64,000 bases of DNA from Lysinibacillus sp. JNUCC-52 (GTDB lineage: Bacteria > Bacillota > Bacilli > Bacillales_A > Planococcaceae), in contig NZ_CP065546.1 in NCBI RefSeq assembly GCF_015999545.1, positions 1,364,001-1,428,000 of the forward strand, read 5' to 3'. Both the position numbers and the translations under genes were made by a program. Each line of letters opens with the position of its first letter. The stretch's first letter is position 1. The notes beneath the pieces are model-generated. The model was not told where the DNA came from. It ran no database searches and saw nothing but the letters and a program-made list of their open reading frames with translations. Positions 7,886 to 17,594 of the stretch are shown here, piece by piece.

Positions 7886-9136
7886 TTAAGCAATTGTATA
7901 AGCTTGCTGTACTTTATCAACTGTTTCCTCGTTGATTTCACTGTTTGAATAAAGATATGCTATCGTTTCGCCAGTTGATACACGGTCACCTTTTTTCGCA
8001 ACTAGCTGAATGCCCGCATCATAATCAAGAGCAGATTCCTTCGTTAAGCGACCTGCGCCGAGACTTACGCTTGCTTCACCGATCATCAATGCATTAATAG
8101 ACTCTACAACGCCATCAGAAGCCGCTGTGACAGCAATTTTATGAGCAGTATCATTTTGCACGATATCCGCTAAATCTCCGCCTTGTGCCACAATAAACTC
8201 CTCAAACTTAGCAGCTGCTGTGCCATCCTCCAGCACTTTTTTGACTGCCGCATTTGCTGTTGTTTCATCTACTCCTGCTGCAATCTGATACATAAGTGAG
8301 GAAATAATGATACACTCCTCTAGTAAATCAGCATGTGTCTCTTCTAAGCGACCACTTAGTAGAGCATAAGCTTCTACTACTTCAAGCTTGTTACCAATCA
8401 TTTTTCCTAGTGGATTATCCATATCACTAATATGCGCGACTACTTTACGCCCTAGTTTTTCACCAATCGCTGTCATCGCCTCAGCTAATTTTTTAGCTTC
8501 TTCTTCCGTTTTCATAAATGCACCAGAGCCACATTTCACATCTAGCACAATGCCATCTGCGCCACTTGCAATTTTTTTACTCATAATAGACGCAGCAATT
8601 AACGGAATAGAATCGACCGTACCCGTTACATCACGCAATGCATAAAGTTTTTTGTCCGCTGGCACAAGATTACCCGTTTGACCAGCAACAGCAATTTTAT
8701 GTTTATTAACATTATCAATAAATTCTTGTGAAGACAGCTCTGTTTTTAAGCCTCGAATCGATTCTAGTTTGTCAATTGTACCACCTGTAATACCAAGGCC
8801 TTTACCACTAAACTTCGCCACTGGAATGCCTAGTGAAGCAATAATCGGTGTTACGATTAACGTTACTTTGTCACCGACACCACCTGTTGAATGCTTATCT
8901 ATTTTAAAGCCTTCAATCGAAGTTAAATCAATGACATCTCCTGATTCAATCATTGCCTTCGTTAAATAAAACGTTTCTTCATCTGTCATACCGATTAAAC
9001 GAATGGCCATTAATAAAGAGCTAGCTTGATAATCTGGGATAGAACCTTTTGTATAGCCTTCAACAAAGTATTGGATATCTGCCTGCGAAAGCTCCTTACC
9101 TTGTTTTTTCTTTTCAAATAGTTGCACCATATTCAT
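7886..9136 (-). CDS. pdp: Pyrimidine-nucleoside phosphorylase
   Basis: Pdp cleaves uridine, thymidine and deoxyuridine with phosphate to the free base and (deoxy)ribose-1-phosphate, feeding DeoB. The 416-residue protein has the family N-terminal helical domain (FVEGYTKGSIPDYQAS), the phosphate/substrate loop KHSTGGVGDK (about 82-91), and DVTGTVDSIPLIAASIMSKK. It is a little shorter than the 433 residues of B. subtilis Pdp, ending early after the C-terminal alpha/beta domain. It lies 13 bases after deoB; pupG, which separates them in B. subtilis, is absent. Confidence 0.95.
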   Translation of the reverse strand: MNMVQLFEKKKQGKELSQADIQYFVEGYTKGSIPDYQASSLLMAIRLIGMTDEETFYLTKAMIESGDVIDLTSIEGFKIDKHSTGGVGDKVTLIVTPIIASLGIPVAKFSGKGLGITGGTIDKLESIRGLKTELSSQEFIDNVNKHKIAVAGQTGNLVPADKKLYALRDVTGTVDSIPLIAASIMSKKIASGADGIVLDVKCGSGAFMKTEEEAKKLAEAMTAIGEKLGRKVVAHISDMDNPLGKMIGNKLEVVEAYALLSGRLEETHADLLEECIIISSLMYQIAAGVDETTANAAVKKVLEDGTAAAKFEEFIVAQGGDLADIVQNDTAHKIAVTAASDGVVESINALMIGEASVSLGAGRLTKESALDYDAGIQLVAKKGDRVSTGETIAYLYSNSEINEETVDKVQQAYTIA

Positions 9137-9149
9137 CGAAAATTCCTCC

Positions 9150-10331
9150 TTATTTTAAATCGTTTAAGAAACTTTTACCGAATGGTGGTGCTTCTACATT
9201 GAAGTTTTCAGCGACAGTTGCGGCAATATCTGCAAAAGTCTCACGTAGAGCTAGCTCGCTACCACCTTTAAAACGTGGTGAATAGATAATTAATGGTACA
9301 TATTCACGTGTATGATCTGTGCCAGGGAATGTCGGATCATTTCCGTGGTCAGCCGTAATCATCAGTAAATCATCTTCTGTCATTGCCTCTAAAATTTCAG
9401 GAAGGCGTGCATCAAATTCTTGTAATGCATTACCATAGCCAAGTGGATCACGGCGATGGCCAAAGTTTGCATCGAAATCTACTAAATTTAAGAAGCTAAT
9501 CCCGTGGAAATCACGACGTGCAACTTTTGCAAATTGATCCATACCGTCCATATTATTTTTTGTGCGTACTGCATCCGTAACACCTTCACCATTGAAAATA
9601 TCAGAAATTTTACCGATTGCAATGACGTCTAACCCTGCATCCTTTAATGCATTCATCGTTGTGCGACCAAATGGCTTTAACGCATAATCATGACGATTTG
9701 GCGTACGTGTAAAGTTGCCTGGTGTACCGATAAATGGTCGAGCAATTACGCGTCCTACTAAGTACTCTGGCTGCAATGTTAACTCACGTGCAATTTCGCA
9801 AATTTTATATAGCTCTTCAAGTGGAATGATTTCTTCATGTGCTGCAATTTGTAATACAGGGTCAGCAGATGTATAGACAATAATTGCCCCTGTGTCCATA
9901 TGTTCCTGTCCAAAGTCATCAATCACTTGCGTGCCACTTGCTGGCTTATTACATAGAACTTTTCGTCCTGTACGTTGCTCAAGCTCCGCAATCAGTTCAG
10001 CAGGGAATCCTTCAGGATACACTTTAAATGGTTTATCAATGTTAAGACCCATAATCTCCCAGTGCCCTGTCATTGTGTCTTTCCCAACAGATGCTTCCTG
10101 CATTTTACCGTAGTATGCTTTTGGTGCATCTACTGCTTGCATTCCTTGAAGTGGCTCAATATTTGCTAAGCCAAACGATTCCATATTGGGCATTGTAAGC
10201 CCATTCATTTTTTCAGCGATGTGGCCTAATGTATGAGCGCCTACATCTCCAAATTGAGCTGCGTCTGGTGCCTCACCAATCCCAACTGAATCCATTACAA
10301 CGACATGGATTTTTTTAAATGGTTTATTCAT
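9150..10331 (-). CDS. deoB: Phosphopentomutase
   Basis: DeoB interconverts (deoxy)ribose-1-phosphate and -5-phosphate, linking nucleoside cleavage to central metabolism. The 393-residue alkaline-phosphatase-superfamily protein shows the metal site [12 protein letters not shown] (13-24), the phosphorylated Thr in [10 protein letters not shown], and the C-terminal metal motif [18 protein letters not shown]. Length matches B. subtilis Drm. It is probably co-transcribed with pdp, and perhaps with xerD located 132 bases upstream. Confidence 0.97.
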   Translation of the reverse strand: MNKPFKKIHVVVMDSVGIGEAPDAAQFGDVGAHTLGHIAEKMNGLTMPNMESFGLANIEPLQGMQAVDAPKAYYGKMQEASVGKDTMTGHWEIMGLNIDKPFKVYPEGFPAELIAELEQRTGRKVLCNKPASGTQVIDDFGQEHMDTGAIIVYTSADPVLQIAAHEEIIPLEELYKICEIARELTLQPEYLVGRVIARPFIGTPGNFTRTPNRHDYALKPFGRTTMNALKDAGLDVIAIGKISDIFNGEGVTDAVRTKNNMDGMDQFAKVARRDFHGISFLNLVDFDANFGHRRDPLGYGNALQEFDARLPEILEAMTEDDLLMITADHGNDPTFPGTDHTREYVPLIIYSPRFKGGSELALRETFADIAATVAENFNVEAPPFGKSFLNDLK

Positions 10332-10463
10332 AATTGTTGCCTCCTAATCTCACGACTCCATTTTACCAAAAACAAGCTAAAGGATAAAGGTCAGACATCC
10401 GACTAAGGTAAATATTTATTCTTTTATACGTGGTAGAGACTCTATCCATCACTTATTTTTGCG

Positions 10464-11369
10464 TTAAGCACGTGGATGGTACTGCTTATATACTTCCGAT
10501 AGTCTCGTTTTACTAATGTGTGTATAAATTTGGGTTGTAGAAATATCTGCATGACCTAACATCTCTTGTACTGCACGTAAATCTGCCCCATTTTCCACTA
10601 AATGGGTAGCAAAGGAATGTCGTAAAGTATGTGGTGTTAGTTCATGCTGGATTCCTGCCTTTAATGCGTGCTCCTTCATTAATTTCCAACAACCTTGTCT
10701 AGTTAAACGTTTTCCACGTTGATTTATAAAAAATGCATCTGTTTTTGGATATTTCCCTTGTAATGTTCCTCTTGCGCCATCTAAATAAACACTTAAAGCA
10801 GAAAGAGCGCTTTTTCCTAGTGGAATGATACGTTCCTTGCCGCCCTTTCCAAACACACGCACAAAGCCCATTGTCAAATGAATATCAGCTAAATCAAGTG
10901 CAATTAGCTCACTAATACGCATACCAGAGCCATATAACAGCTCTAGCATCGCCACATCACGAATACCCTGCGGCTTACTGCGGTTCGGTGCTGCCAGTAA
11001 AGCTTCAATTTCTTCAATGGAAAGTACGTTCGGAAGTTTTTGTTCAATCGTTGGCATTTCTAAATGGACTGTAGGATCAGATTCTGTTCGCTTTTCTCGA
11101 AGTAAAAATTGGTGAAAACTACGAATGGACGAAATATGGCGTGCAATTGTACGGCTTGTCTTTCCTTGCATGCGTAGTTGCTCTAAATGCCGTAATATAG
11201 TTGTCCGTTCTACTTTGCGAAAATCGGACATTCCTTCAGCTTCTTGTAAAAAATGAACATAGTTTTCTAAGTCTCGGCGATAGGATGCTAATGTATTAAC
11301 GGATAATTGCCGCTCTACCTGGATAAAATGGATATAATCCTCTATTGCATATTGAAATTCATTCATCAC
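10464..11369 (-). CDS. xerD: Site-specific tyrosine recombinase XerD
   Basis: XerD, with XerC, resolves chromosome dimers at dif near the replication terminus. The 301-residue protein has the SAM-like DNA-binding domain (1-100) and the catalytic domain with the Arg in GSGMRISEL, Lys in KGGKERIIP, HTLRHSFATH (His-x-x-Arg), LGHADIST and the nucleophile Tyr in TTQIYTHIS. Length and position between fur and deoB match B. subtilis ripX. Two Met codons begin the frame; either could start. Confidence 0.95.
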   Translation of the reverse strand: MMNEFQYAIEDYIHFIQVERQLSVNTLASYRRDLENYVHFLQEAEGMSDFRKVERTTILRHLEQLRMQGKTSRTIARHISSIRSFHQFLLREKRTESDPTVHLEMPTIEQKLPNVLSIEEIEALLAAPNRSKPQGIRDVAMLELLYGSGMRISELIALDLADIHLTMGFVRVFGKGGKERIIPLGKSALSALSVYLDGARGTLQGKYPKTDAFFINQRGKRLTRQGCWKLMKEHALKAGIQHELTPHTLRHSFATHLVENGADLRAVQEMLGHADISTTQIYTHISKTRLSEVYKQYHPRA

Positions 11370-11478
11370 AACGCCCCCTAACTGTCAATTATTCTCTATT
11401 TTAGCACGCCTATAAAAAAAGTGCGAAAGGGCTCACTTCATTCGAATTGGCTAGTTTAATAGAAAGGTACAGCAAACA

Positions 11479-11536
11479 AACTAAAAAACAAAAAACTGCC
11501 TAATGCAATCTATACATAAGATTTCATCAGACAGTT
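11479..11536 (-). terminator. Intrinsic terminator after fur
   Basis: On the minus strand an imperfect hairpin with outer arms AACTGTCTGATG and CATTAGGCAGTT is followed by a long T-rich run (TTTTGTTTTTTAG). It lies directly after the fur stop codon and separates fur from xerD. Confidence 0.7.
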
Positions 11537-11541
11537 CCTCG

Positions 11542-12006
11542 TTATTGTTCTTCATTCGTTTCGTCGTTTTTATCATGACAACGCCAGCATATACCGTGGA
11601 AAGTTAGTCGGTGATCTTTTATAATAAAGTTCCAACGTTTCTCAACAACGGCTTCCACATCTTCAAGTAAGTCCTCTTGAATTTCATCTACAGCACCGCA
11701 CTCGATACAAACTAGATGATGGTGGAAATGTGCAGCTCCTTCTTGGCGCAAATCATAGCGTGATACGCCATCACCAAAGTTGATTTTGTCGACGATTTTA
11801 AGCTCTGTTAGTAATTCTAATGTTCTATAAACAGTAGCCAGACCAATTTCAGGTGCCTTATCTTTTACTAAAAGATAGACATCCTCTGCACTTAAGTGGT
11901 CCTCTTCGTGCTCTAGCAAAACAGCAACTGTTGCTTCTCGCTGCGGCGTCAGCTTATAACTAGCACTATGCAACTGTTTTTTTATACGATCAATACGGCT
12001 TTCCAT
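11542..12006 (-). CDS. fur: Ferric uptake regulator Fur
   Basis: Fur is the Fe2+-sensing repressor of iron uptake genes. The 154-residue protein is very close to B. subtilis Fur, with the winged helix (residues 1-85, including LATVYRTLELL), the metal-sensing HFHHHLVCIECG segment, and a second CxxC pair in GICWRC holding the structural zinc. The start at 12006 (MESRIDRIKK) matches the family and has GGGGGG six bases upstream; the upstream ATG at 12027 is unlikely. Confidence 0.96.
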   Translation of the reverse strand: MESRIDRIKKQLHSASYKLTPQREATVAVLLEHEEDHLSAEDVYLLVKDKAPEIGLATVYRTLELLTELKIVDKINFGDGVSRYDLRQEGAAHFHHHLVCIECGAVDEIQEDLLEDVEAVVEKRWNFIIKDHRLTFHGICWRCHDKNDETNEEQ

Positions 12007-12105
12007 GTGACGCCCCCCTAAACTCATTTCATTATACCAAAGGAGTAAATCCTATTACAAGATAGTGATTAGATTTCAAGTACATTTATGCTTTTAGCTG
12101 TTACA

Positions 12106-12624
12106 TTACTTGAGTACATACGATATTACGATAAACTCAGCAACTATTATGATGAAAAAAGCGATAAAATTCAACAAAATTGTCCGTCCATTCATCTTTT
12201 TCCCGATTTTTCGCTTCGACCAGGAGGGTACAAGTAAATTACATAATACTAGCAACAATATACAATAGATAAGCTGAAATGGAAACCACCAAATCGTATA
12301 TAGCCAAAACGCCTCAAGTTTTTGTAGTAAAAATACGGAGCTAAATCCAAAAAAAGTTGCGCGTATTGCGACTGTAACACGTACTAAAACTTTTAAGACA
12401 CTATGTGTAGCAAGTAACAATACAATGCCGACTGAAGCGGCGACAGGTAGCACTAAACGGAAAATAGATTGCCTGTCCACATCTGCTAAACGAGGTTCTA
12501 TAAATAAAATAAAAGGCTCTGCGTTCGCCCCTCCAATAATATGAAAGCAGATGACGCCACAAACGAAGCTCACTGCAACAATTGATGCGTGATAAAATAG
12601 AGAAACCGTACGAGACATTAGCAT
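12106..12624 (-). CDS. spoIIM: Integral membrane protein at the spoIIM position, probable SpoIIM homologue
   Basis: This 172-residue protein has about five predicted membrane helices and no soluble domain. It sits between nudF and fur, exactly where B. subtilis has spoIIM (part of the SpoIIDMP complex that drives engulfment). A short stretch, FFGFSSVFLLQK followed by a Pro-Gln pair in the next helix, resembles SpoIIM GFTVGFLVNQ and MPQN. It is shorter than the 214 residues of B. subtilis SpoIIM, lacking part of the N terminus. The assignment rests mainly on synteny and hydropathy. Confidence 0.55.
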   Translation of the reverse strand: MLMSRTVSLFYHASIVAVSFVCGVICFHIIGGANAEPFILFIEPRLADVDRQSIFRLVLPVAASVGIVLLLATHSVLKVLVRVTVAIRATFFGFSSVFLLQKLEAFWLYTIWWFPFQLIYCILLLVLCNLLVPSWSKRKIGKKMNGRTILLNFIAFFIIIVAEFIVISYVLK

Positions 12625-12683
12625 GCTCCTTTTCTATCAAGGTTTTTACAGCTTATGCTCGTCCGCTTCTATTATGCTAAACT

Positions 12684-13229
12684 TTATTTATCTTGTTGCA
12701 AAGCAAACCAAAGTACTGCAAACGCTGTCTTGGCGTCATAAATACGTCCATCCGCGACCATCGCTTGTGCCTCTTCCAACGAAACTTCTAGTAATTCGAC
12801 AAATTCATCTTCATCGAGTTCTGCTCTATTTTCAATCTGATATAAATCGGTCGCAACAAATAGGTGAATCACTTCATCCGCAAAGCCTGGTGAAGTAGCA
12901 AATGCTTGTAAATACTCAAATTGATGTGCGCCATAACCAGTCTCTTCTTCAAGCTCTCGACGTGCAGTATGAATCGGTTCTTCCCCTATTTCAAGTTTAC
13001 CAGCAGGAATTTCTACAATAGAACGCTCAAGCGCTTTACGGTATTGTTCAACCATTACAAGCTTACCTTCGTTGGTGATGACAATGACAGCTACTGCTCC
13101 TGGGTGCTTAATAATTTCACGCTTAGCCGACTTGCCATTTGGTAATGTGACATCATCGACCTGTAACTTTACAATTTTCCCATCATAAATGGATGTCGTT
13201 TGTGTCGTTTTTTCTTCAAACTTTTTCAT
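12684..13229 (-). CDS. nudF: ADP-ribose pyrophosphatase (Nudix)
   Basis: NudF hydrolyses ADP-ribose to AMP and ribose-5-phosphate. The 181-residue protein has the Nudix box GxxxxxExxxxxxxREuxEExGu at residues 77-99, with REL and EETG visible, and the ADPRase-family EIPAGK lead-in. Length and position next to yqkF and fur agree with B. subtilis yqkG/nudF. Confidence 0.94.
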   Translation of the reverse strand: MKKFEEKTTQTTSIYDGKIVKLQVDDVTLPNGKSAKREIIKHPGAVAVIVITNEGKLVMVEQYRKALERSIVEIPAGKLEIGEEPIHTARRELEEETGYGAHQFEYLQAFATSPGFADEVIHLFVATDLYQIENRAELDEDEFVELLEVSLEEAQAMVADGRIYDAKTAFAVLWFALQQDK

Positions 13230-13306
13230 TGCCTATAACCTCGCTTGTTCTTCAGATATGTTCATTGTACCATTACAAGTAGAGAAATCGAAGGAGGGGC
13301 ATTCGT

Positions 13307-14206
13307 ATGAAAAAAAGACAGCTCGGTTCAAGTAATTTATATATTTCAGAAATTAGTTTAGGAGGTATGTCTCTTTCGACAGACAAACAAAAGGCAGCAG
13401 CCATCGTTGATATGGCTTTAGATGCTGGTATTAACTATATTGACACTGCCGATTTATATGATTTTGGTGCCAACGAACAAATTATTGGCTCCATTTTGGG
13501 CAAACGTCGACAAGATGTAATTGTAGCAACGAAAGTAGGCAATCGTTGGACAGAAGGTGTGGAAGGCTGGCATTGGGATGCCTCCCCTGCTTACATTCAA
13601 GAGGCGGTTTATAAAAGCCTAAAAAGACTCGGTACAGATTACATCGATGTCTATCAACTACATGGCGGCACAATAGAGGACGATTGGGATGGCATTATGG
13701 ATACTTTTGAAAACTTGAAAAAAGAAGGTGTCATTCGCGAATATGGTATTTCCTCTATTCGACCAAATGTACTTAAACGTTTTCTACCTGCAAGCGCTGC
13801 AAAAAGTGTCATGATGCAATATAGTGCGTTAGATCGTCGCCCTGAAGAATGGCTAGATTTTATTGCGGGTGAAGGTGCTTCAGTAGTAACACGCGGTACC
13901 GTTGCAAAAGGCTTACTAACAAACACTTGGAAAGAACGCTTGCAACGCGTTGACGGTTATCAAACCTATACAGCAGATGAATTAACAGCGACATTAACTG
14001 ACTTAGCAAACCACTATGAGGATTTACATGCATTCGGGCTTGCCTTTAATTTGAAGGAACATGCTATTGCTTCCACTGTGATTGGTGCTAGTTCACAGGA
14101 ACAACTTGCCCAAACACTGACAGCCTATGAAAAAGTCAATGCCATTACCAACTTTGAAGTAGCCAACACGCTGACAAAAGCGGAACAATACGCAGATCAC
14201 CGATGA
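13307..14206 (+). CDS. yqkF: Aldo/keto reductase, YqkF-like
   Basis: This 299-residue protein is an NAD(P)H-dependent aldo/keto reductase with the catalytic tetrad Asp46, Tyr51, Lys76 and His119 (segments DTADLYDFG, ATKVGN and YQLHGG). It corresponds to B. subtilis yqkF, which neighbours nudF. The physiological substrate is unknown. It is divergent from nudF, has GGAGGGG before its ATG, and overlaps the next gene by four bases. Confidence 0.92.
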   Translation: MKKRQLGSSNLYISEISLGGMSLSTDKQKAAAIVDMALDAGINYIDTADLYDFGANEQIIGSILGKRRQDVIVATKVGNRWTEGVEGWHWDASPAYIQEAVYKSLKRLGTDYIDVYQLHGGTIEDDWDGIMDTFENLKKEGVIREYGISSIRPNVLKRFLPASAAKSVMMQYSALDRRPEEWLDFIAGEGASVVTRGTVAKGLLTNTWKERLQRVDGYQTYTADELTATLTDLANHYEDLHAFGLAFNLKEHAIASTVIGASSQEQLAQTLTAYEKVNAITNFEVANTLTKAEQYADHR

Positions 14207-14667
14207 AAAAATGGCTCGTTTTATTGCTCCTTTTAGTTATTCTCGCCATTTCCTCTAGCATGAGCTACGAACAACAGTCTATTATTCCTGAGCTAGAGGA
14301 ACTGTTGGCTAATAAACCTTTTGAGGCACAACTGTCAGTATTAAAAATTCCATATTGGGATACCGTAGTGTCTGTTGAGGAGCGAGGCTACTTTGAATTT
14401 ATAGAATTTCTAATTCGAAAATTCACCCATTTTATAGGTTTTGGCTGTATTGCGCTCGGAATCTACTTTGCATGGGGAAAACGACGTTTTGCTACGGGTG
14501 TCGCCATTGCTCTAACGGCAGTAATTGCAATGCTAGATGAATTCCGCCAAAGCTTTACACCTGGACGCACAATGAACGGGCAAGATGTCCTAGTCGATAC
14601 AGCTGGCGCTATTGTTTTTATTAGCCTCGTCTTAGCCGTAAAGAAAATACGAATGCTAAAAAAATAA
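14203..14667 (+). CDS. VanZ family membrane protein
   Basis: This 154-residue protein has an N-terminal signal-anchor and three further membrane helices, with the VanZ-family signature RKFTHFIGFGCIALG (about 74-88) and a conserved DEFRQSFTPGRTMNGQDVLV loop. Members are linked to teicoplanin resistance in enterococci, but most, including this one in a non-van context, have no known function. Its ATG overlaps the yqkF stop, so the two are co-translated. Confidence 0.9.
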   Translation: MKKWLVLLLLLVILAISSSMSYEQQSIIPELEELLANKPFEAQLSVLKIPYWDTVVSVEERGYFEFIEFLIRKFTHFIGFGCIALGIYFAWGKRRFATGVAIALTAVIAMLDEFRQSFTPGRTMNGQDVLVDTAGAIVFISLVLAVKKIRMLKK

Positions 14668-14679
14668 ATTTCGTTGGGC

Positions 14680-14774
14680 TATCGGCGATTTTAAGCATTC
14701 TATCGGCGATTCTCACGGGGTTATCGGCGATTCTCGGCATTCTATCGGCGATTCCTGCCATTCTATCAGCGATT
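14680..14774 (+). repeat. 21-bp-period array, 5 units (TATCRGCGATT + 10-bp spacer)
   Basis: Five copies of an 11-bp core start at 14680, 14701, 14722, 14743 and 14764, an exact 21-bp step. Four read TATCGGCGATT and the last TATCAGCGATT. The 10-bp spacers vary, two of them ending GCATTC or CCATTC. The core contains the near palindrome ATCG-G-CGAT. The array sits between convergent genes and ends six bases before a terminator. It is not coding. Related arrays are at 24016, 35167 and 59130. Confidence 0.9.
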
Positions 14775-14779
14775 AACTA

Positions 14780-14817
14780 AAAAACAGTGAATCTCCCAAA
14801 AGAGATTCACTGTTTTT
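14780..14817. terminator. Bidirectional intrinsic terminator
   Basis: A perfect 16-bp stem (AAAAACAGTGAATCTC at 14780-14795 with its complement at 14802-14817) around a six-base loop has A-runs and T-runs outside the stem on both strands. It lies between the convergent vanZ-like and yqkE-like genes and can end both. Confidence 0.9.
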
Positions 14818-14829
14818 ACTAATCTAAGA

Positions 14830-15096
14830 CTAAAATTTAGAGCCTTTATCACCGTATTCGTTTAATAATTCTTCAAACGATTTGTTTTTCTCACGTTGCT
14901 TACGCTCAAAGGCTAGCTGTGCTTGACGCTCTTCCTCCGCTGCCTGTTCTTTTGCAGATAATGCTTGTTTTGCAGCTTTTAACTTCGCTAACACATCGCC
15001 ACCTAGCTGATCGGCTAATGTAACAGCTTCTTGCTTTGGTAAACTAGCTGTGTGACGATTATCTACATGCTGTTGTTGTTTTCGTTTTTTTCCCAT
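14830..15096 (-). CDS. yqkE: YqkE-like small charged protein (DUF3886)
   Basis: This 88-residue protein is highly charged, with a predicted long helix rich in Lys, Glu, Ala and Gln (residues 30-75) and the C-terminal signature REKNKSFEELLNE shared with B. subtilis YqkE (DUF3886). The function is unknown. The start at 15096 (MGKKRKQQQ) has AAGAAGGTG upstream. It follows the thiolase gene by 22 bases on the same strand. Confidence 0.85.
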   Translation of the reverse strand: MGKKRKQQQHVDNRHTASLPKQEAVTLADQLGGDVLAKLKAAKQALSAKEQAAEEERQAQLAFERKQREKNKSFEELLNEYGDKGSKF

Positions 15097-15118
15097 TGCT
15101 TTCACCTTCTTACTTACA

Positions 15119-16303
15119 TTAAGGGCGTTGAACAATTGTTGCTACTCCTTGTCCACCACCGATACATAGTGTAGCAAGGCCTGTTTTTACATCACGCTTC
15201 TCCATCTCATGAAGAAGTGTAACTAAAATGCGCGCCCCACTTGCACCAATTGGGTGACCAAGAGCAATCGCTCCCCCGTTTACATTTAGTTTATCATGAT
15301 TGAATGCTAGTTCGCGATCTACAGCAATTGATTGTGCTGCAAATGCTTCATTCGCTTCAATTAAATCTACATCTTCTAAAGATACATTTGCCTTTGCTAA
15401 TGCTTTTTTCACCGCTGTTACTGGACCAGTACCCATAATGGACGGATCGACGCCTGAGCTCGCATTTGCCGAAATTTGGGCCATTGGCTTAAGCCCTAAC
15501 TCTAATGCCTTTGCTTTTGACATCACTACAACTGCTGCTGCACCATCGTTAATGCCGGAAGCATTAGCTGCCGTTACTGAGCCGTCCTTTTTAAATGCAG
15601 GACGGAGCTTTGATAAAGATTCTGCTGTCACGCCTGCACGCGGAAATTCATCTCGATCAAATATAACAGCGTCGCCTTTTCGTTGTGGAATTTCTACAGC
15701 AACGATTTCATCATTAAATTTACCAGCAGCAATAGCCGCTTCTGCACGTTGCTGAGAACGTGCTGCAAAAGTATCTTGCTCCTCACGTGTAATTTCATAC
15801 GCATCACATAAATTTTCCGCCGTAATGCCCATATGATAATCATTAAATGCACACCATAAACCATCATGAATCATCGTATCCACGACTTTTTGATCGCCCA
15901 TGCGGAAGCCTTCACGTGCATTTTTCAGTACATACGGTGCTTGGCTCATATTTTCAAAACCACCAGCAACAATAATATCAGCATCCCCTGCTACAATTGC
16001 TTGTGCTGCTAAATGTACTGCTTTTAAGCCTGAGCCACATACTTTATTAATTGTTAAAGCAGGCACTGTATTTGGTAATCCTGCTGCTATTGATGCTTGA
16101 CGAGCCGGATTTTGTCCAAGTCCAGCAGATAAAACATTCCCCATAATGACTTCATCGACTTGTTCACCTGCTACGCCAGCGCGCGCTAATGCTTCTTTAA
16201 TAACGATACTTCCAAGAGTTGTTGCTGGCACATCCTTTAATGTTCCTTGGAATGAACCGATTGCAGTACGCACGGCACTAACAATCACTACCTCGTTTGT
16301 CAT
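15119..16303 (-). CDS. Acetyl-CoA C-acetyltransferase (thiolase)
   Basis: This 394-residue thiolase condenses two acetyl-CoA to acetoacetyl-CoA or runs in reverse in degradation. The acylated Cys is in [11 protein letters not shown] (about residue 89), the His in [19 protein letters not shown], and the C-terminal catalytic Cys in LCIGGGQG. Length fits biosynthetic-type thiolases such as B. subtilis MmgA/YhfS, so no gene symbol is assigned. The start at 16303 has GGGGAG eight bases upstream; ATG at 16309 and 16330 are less likely. Confidence 0.94.
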   Translation of the reverse strand: MTNEVVIVSAVRTAIGSFQGTLKDVPATTLGSIVIKEALARAGVAGEQVDEVIMGNVLSAGLGQNPARQASIAAGLPNTVPALTINKVCGSGLKAVHLAAQAIVAGDADIIVAGGFENMSQAPYVLKNAREGFRMGDQKVVDTMIHDGLWCAFNDYHMGITAENLCDAYEITREEQDTFAARSQQRAEAAIAAGKFNDEIVAVEIPQRKGDAVIFDRDEFPRAGVTAESLSKLRPAFKKDGSVTAANASGINDGAAAVVVMSKAKALELGLKPMAQISANASSGVDPSIMGTGPVTAVKKALAKANVSLEDVDLIEANEAFAAQSIAVDRELAFNHDKLNVNGGAIALGHPIGASGARILVTLLHEMEKRDVKTGLATLCIGGGQGVATIVQRP

Positions 16304-16554
16304 AATCATTCTCCCCTTTTCCCCGTTCAAAAATCAACACTGCATGCATATGCTACTAGCAGATAACTATATTTTAACAAATGTTTTGACGATTTTCGAT
16401 AACAGAAATAATCGCAGTATTTCACAAGTTGTTGTAAAATGTTGTCGTGTTTTAAACAAACGTAGTTGGGAACATTACTATTAAGAAACGTGCATTTCCC
16501 TTTTAAGGACAAATGCCTAGACATACAAAGAAAGAAGTCGTGGAGGTATTGAAG

Positions 16555-17526
16555 ATGAAAAAGAAAATGCTTTTATTTTCAGGTATTACAACGACGCTCG
16601 CCGCTGCTGCAACAGGGTTGTTCGGCTTTGCGCTTTCCAATAAATTAATGTACATTCAACAAAAAGACCCTGAATTTATTCGTGAACGCGAAACAACTGC
16701 CAAACGTTTTGACGAAGCTTGGTACAATAAAAATTTTAAATGCGAATTAAATATTGACTCCCCCAATGGTTACTCCATTCGCGGTATTATGTTCCAACCT
16801 CTGCAAACCAATAATACAATGATTATTTGTCACGGCGTTACAGAAAATAAAATCAACTCAGTCAAATACGCACGTCTTTTTGAACGACTAGGATACAACT
16901 CCGTAATTTTTGACCATCGAAGACATGGGGACTCGGGTGGTAAAACAACAAGCTATGGCTACTATGAAAAAAATGACTTAGATGCTGTTGTAAAAACCGT
17001 CAAAGCGATGATTGGTGATAATGCTATCCTTGGTATTCATGGCGAATCAATGGGTGCGGCAACAATGCTGTTGTATGCGGGAACAGTTGAAGATGGGGCA
17101 GATTTTTATATTGCTGATTGTGCCTTTTCAGATTTTTCCATGTTACTTAAACAAATTGCCAAGACAGAATTTAAATATGGTTCAATAATTCCAATTCGCT
17201 TCGCCGATTTCTTTATACGACTACGTGATGGGTATTCATTTAAAAGTGTAACGCCTTCTGAAGCTGTATCACACATCGAAAAGCCCGTTCTCTTTATCCA
17301 TAGTATTCCAGATACATTTATTCCTGCTTCCATGTCACTCGATTTATATAATAAAAAGACGGGACAGAAAAAATTAAAGCTTTTTGACAAAGGTGCACAT
17401 GCTCAATCCTTTAATGAAAATATGGCTGAATACGAAGATCTAATACATGACTTTTTAGAAAGTTTTATTTATCAAAAAATTAATTACGATTCTTCCTCTT
17501 CCAATGTCATCCCTTTTCATCGTTAA
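16555..17526 (+). CDS. Alpha/beta hydrolase with N-terminal membrane anchor
   Basis: This 323-residue protein begins with a hydrophobic anchor (residues 4-27) and then an alpha/beta-hydrolase domain. The nucleophile is Ser165 in GIHGESMGAA, the oxyanion region IICHGVTENK, the DHRRHGDSGG loop is characteristic of the YqkD/YcjY-like group (B. subtilis yqkD lies near yqkE), and a likely catalytic His is in KGAHAQSF. The start at 16555 follows GGAGG by eight bases. The substrate is unknown; it probably acts outside or at the membrane. Confidence 0.88.
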   Translation: MKKKMLLFSGITTTLAAAATGLFGFALSNKLMYIQQKDPEFIRERETTAKRFDEAWYNKNFKCELNIDSPNGYSIRGIMFQPLQTNNTMIICHGVTENKINSVKYARLFERLGYNSVIFDHRRHGDSGGKTTSYGYYEKNDLDAVVKTVKAMIGDNAILGIHGESMGAATMLLYAGTVEDGADFYIADCAFSDFSMLLKQIAKTEFKYGSIIPIRFADFFIRLRDGYSFKSVTPSEAVSHIEKPVLFIHSIPDTFIPASMSLDLYNKKTGQKKLKLFDKGAHAQSFNENMAEYEDLIHDFLESFIYQKINYDSSSSNVIPFHR

Positions 17527-17529
17527 ATG

Positions 17530-17592
17530 AAAAACCTTGCAAAGCAAAATGTCCATCTACATAACGGACACTTTACAATTTGCAAGGTTTTT
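17530..17592. terminator. Bidirectional intrinsic terminator between the hydrolase and luxS
   Basis: AAAAACCTTGCAAA (17530-17543) pairs with TTTGCAAGGTTTTT (17579-17592), with an inner TGTCC/GGACA stem in the loop. Both strands end in T-runs. It separates convergent genes. Confidence 0.85.
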
Positions 17593-17594
17593 TA

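Noticed and set aside
14680..14774. Possible CRISPR array
   Set aside because: The repeat is 11 bp and the spacer 10 bp, far below CRISPR sizes, spacers are partly similar to each other, and no cas genes are present.
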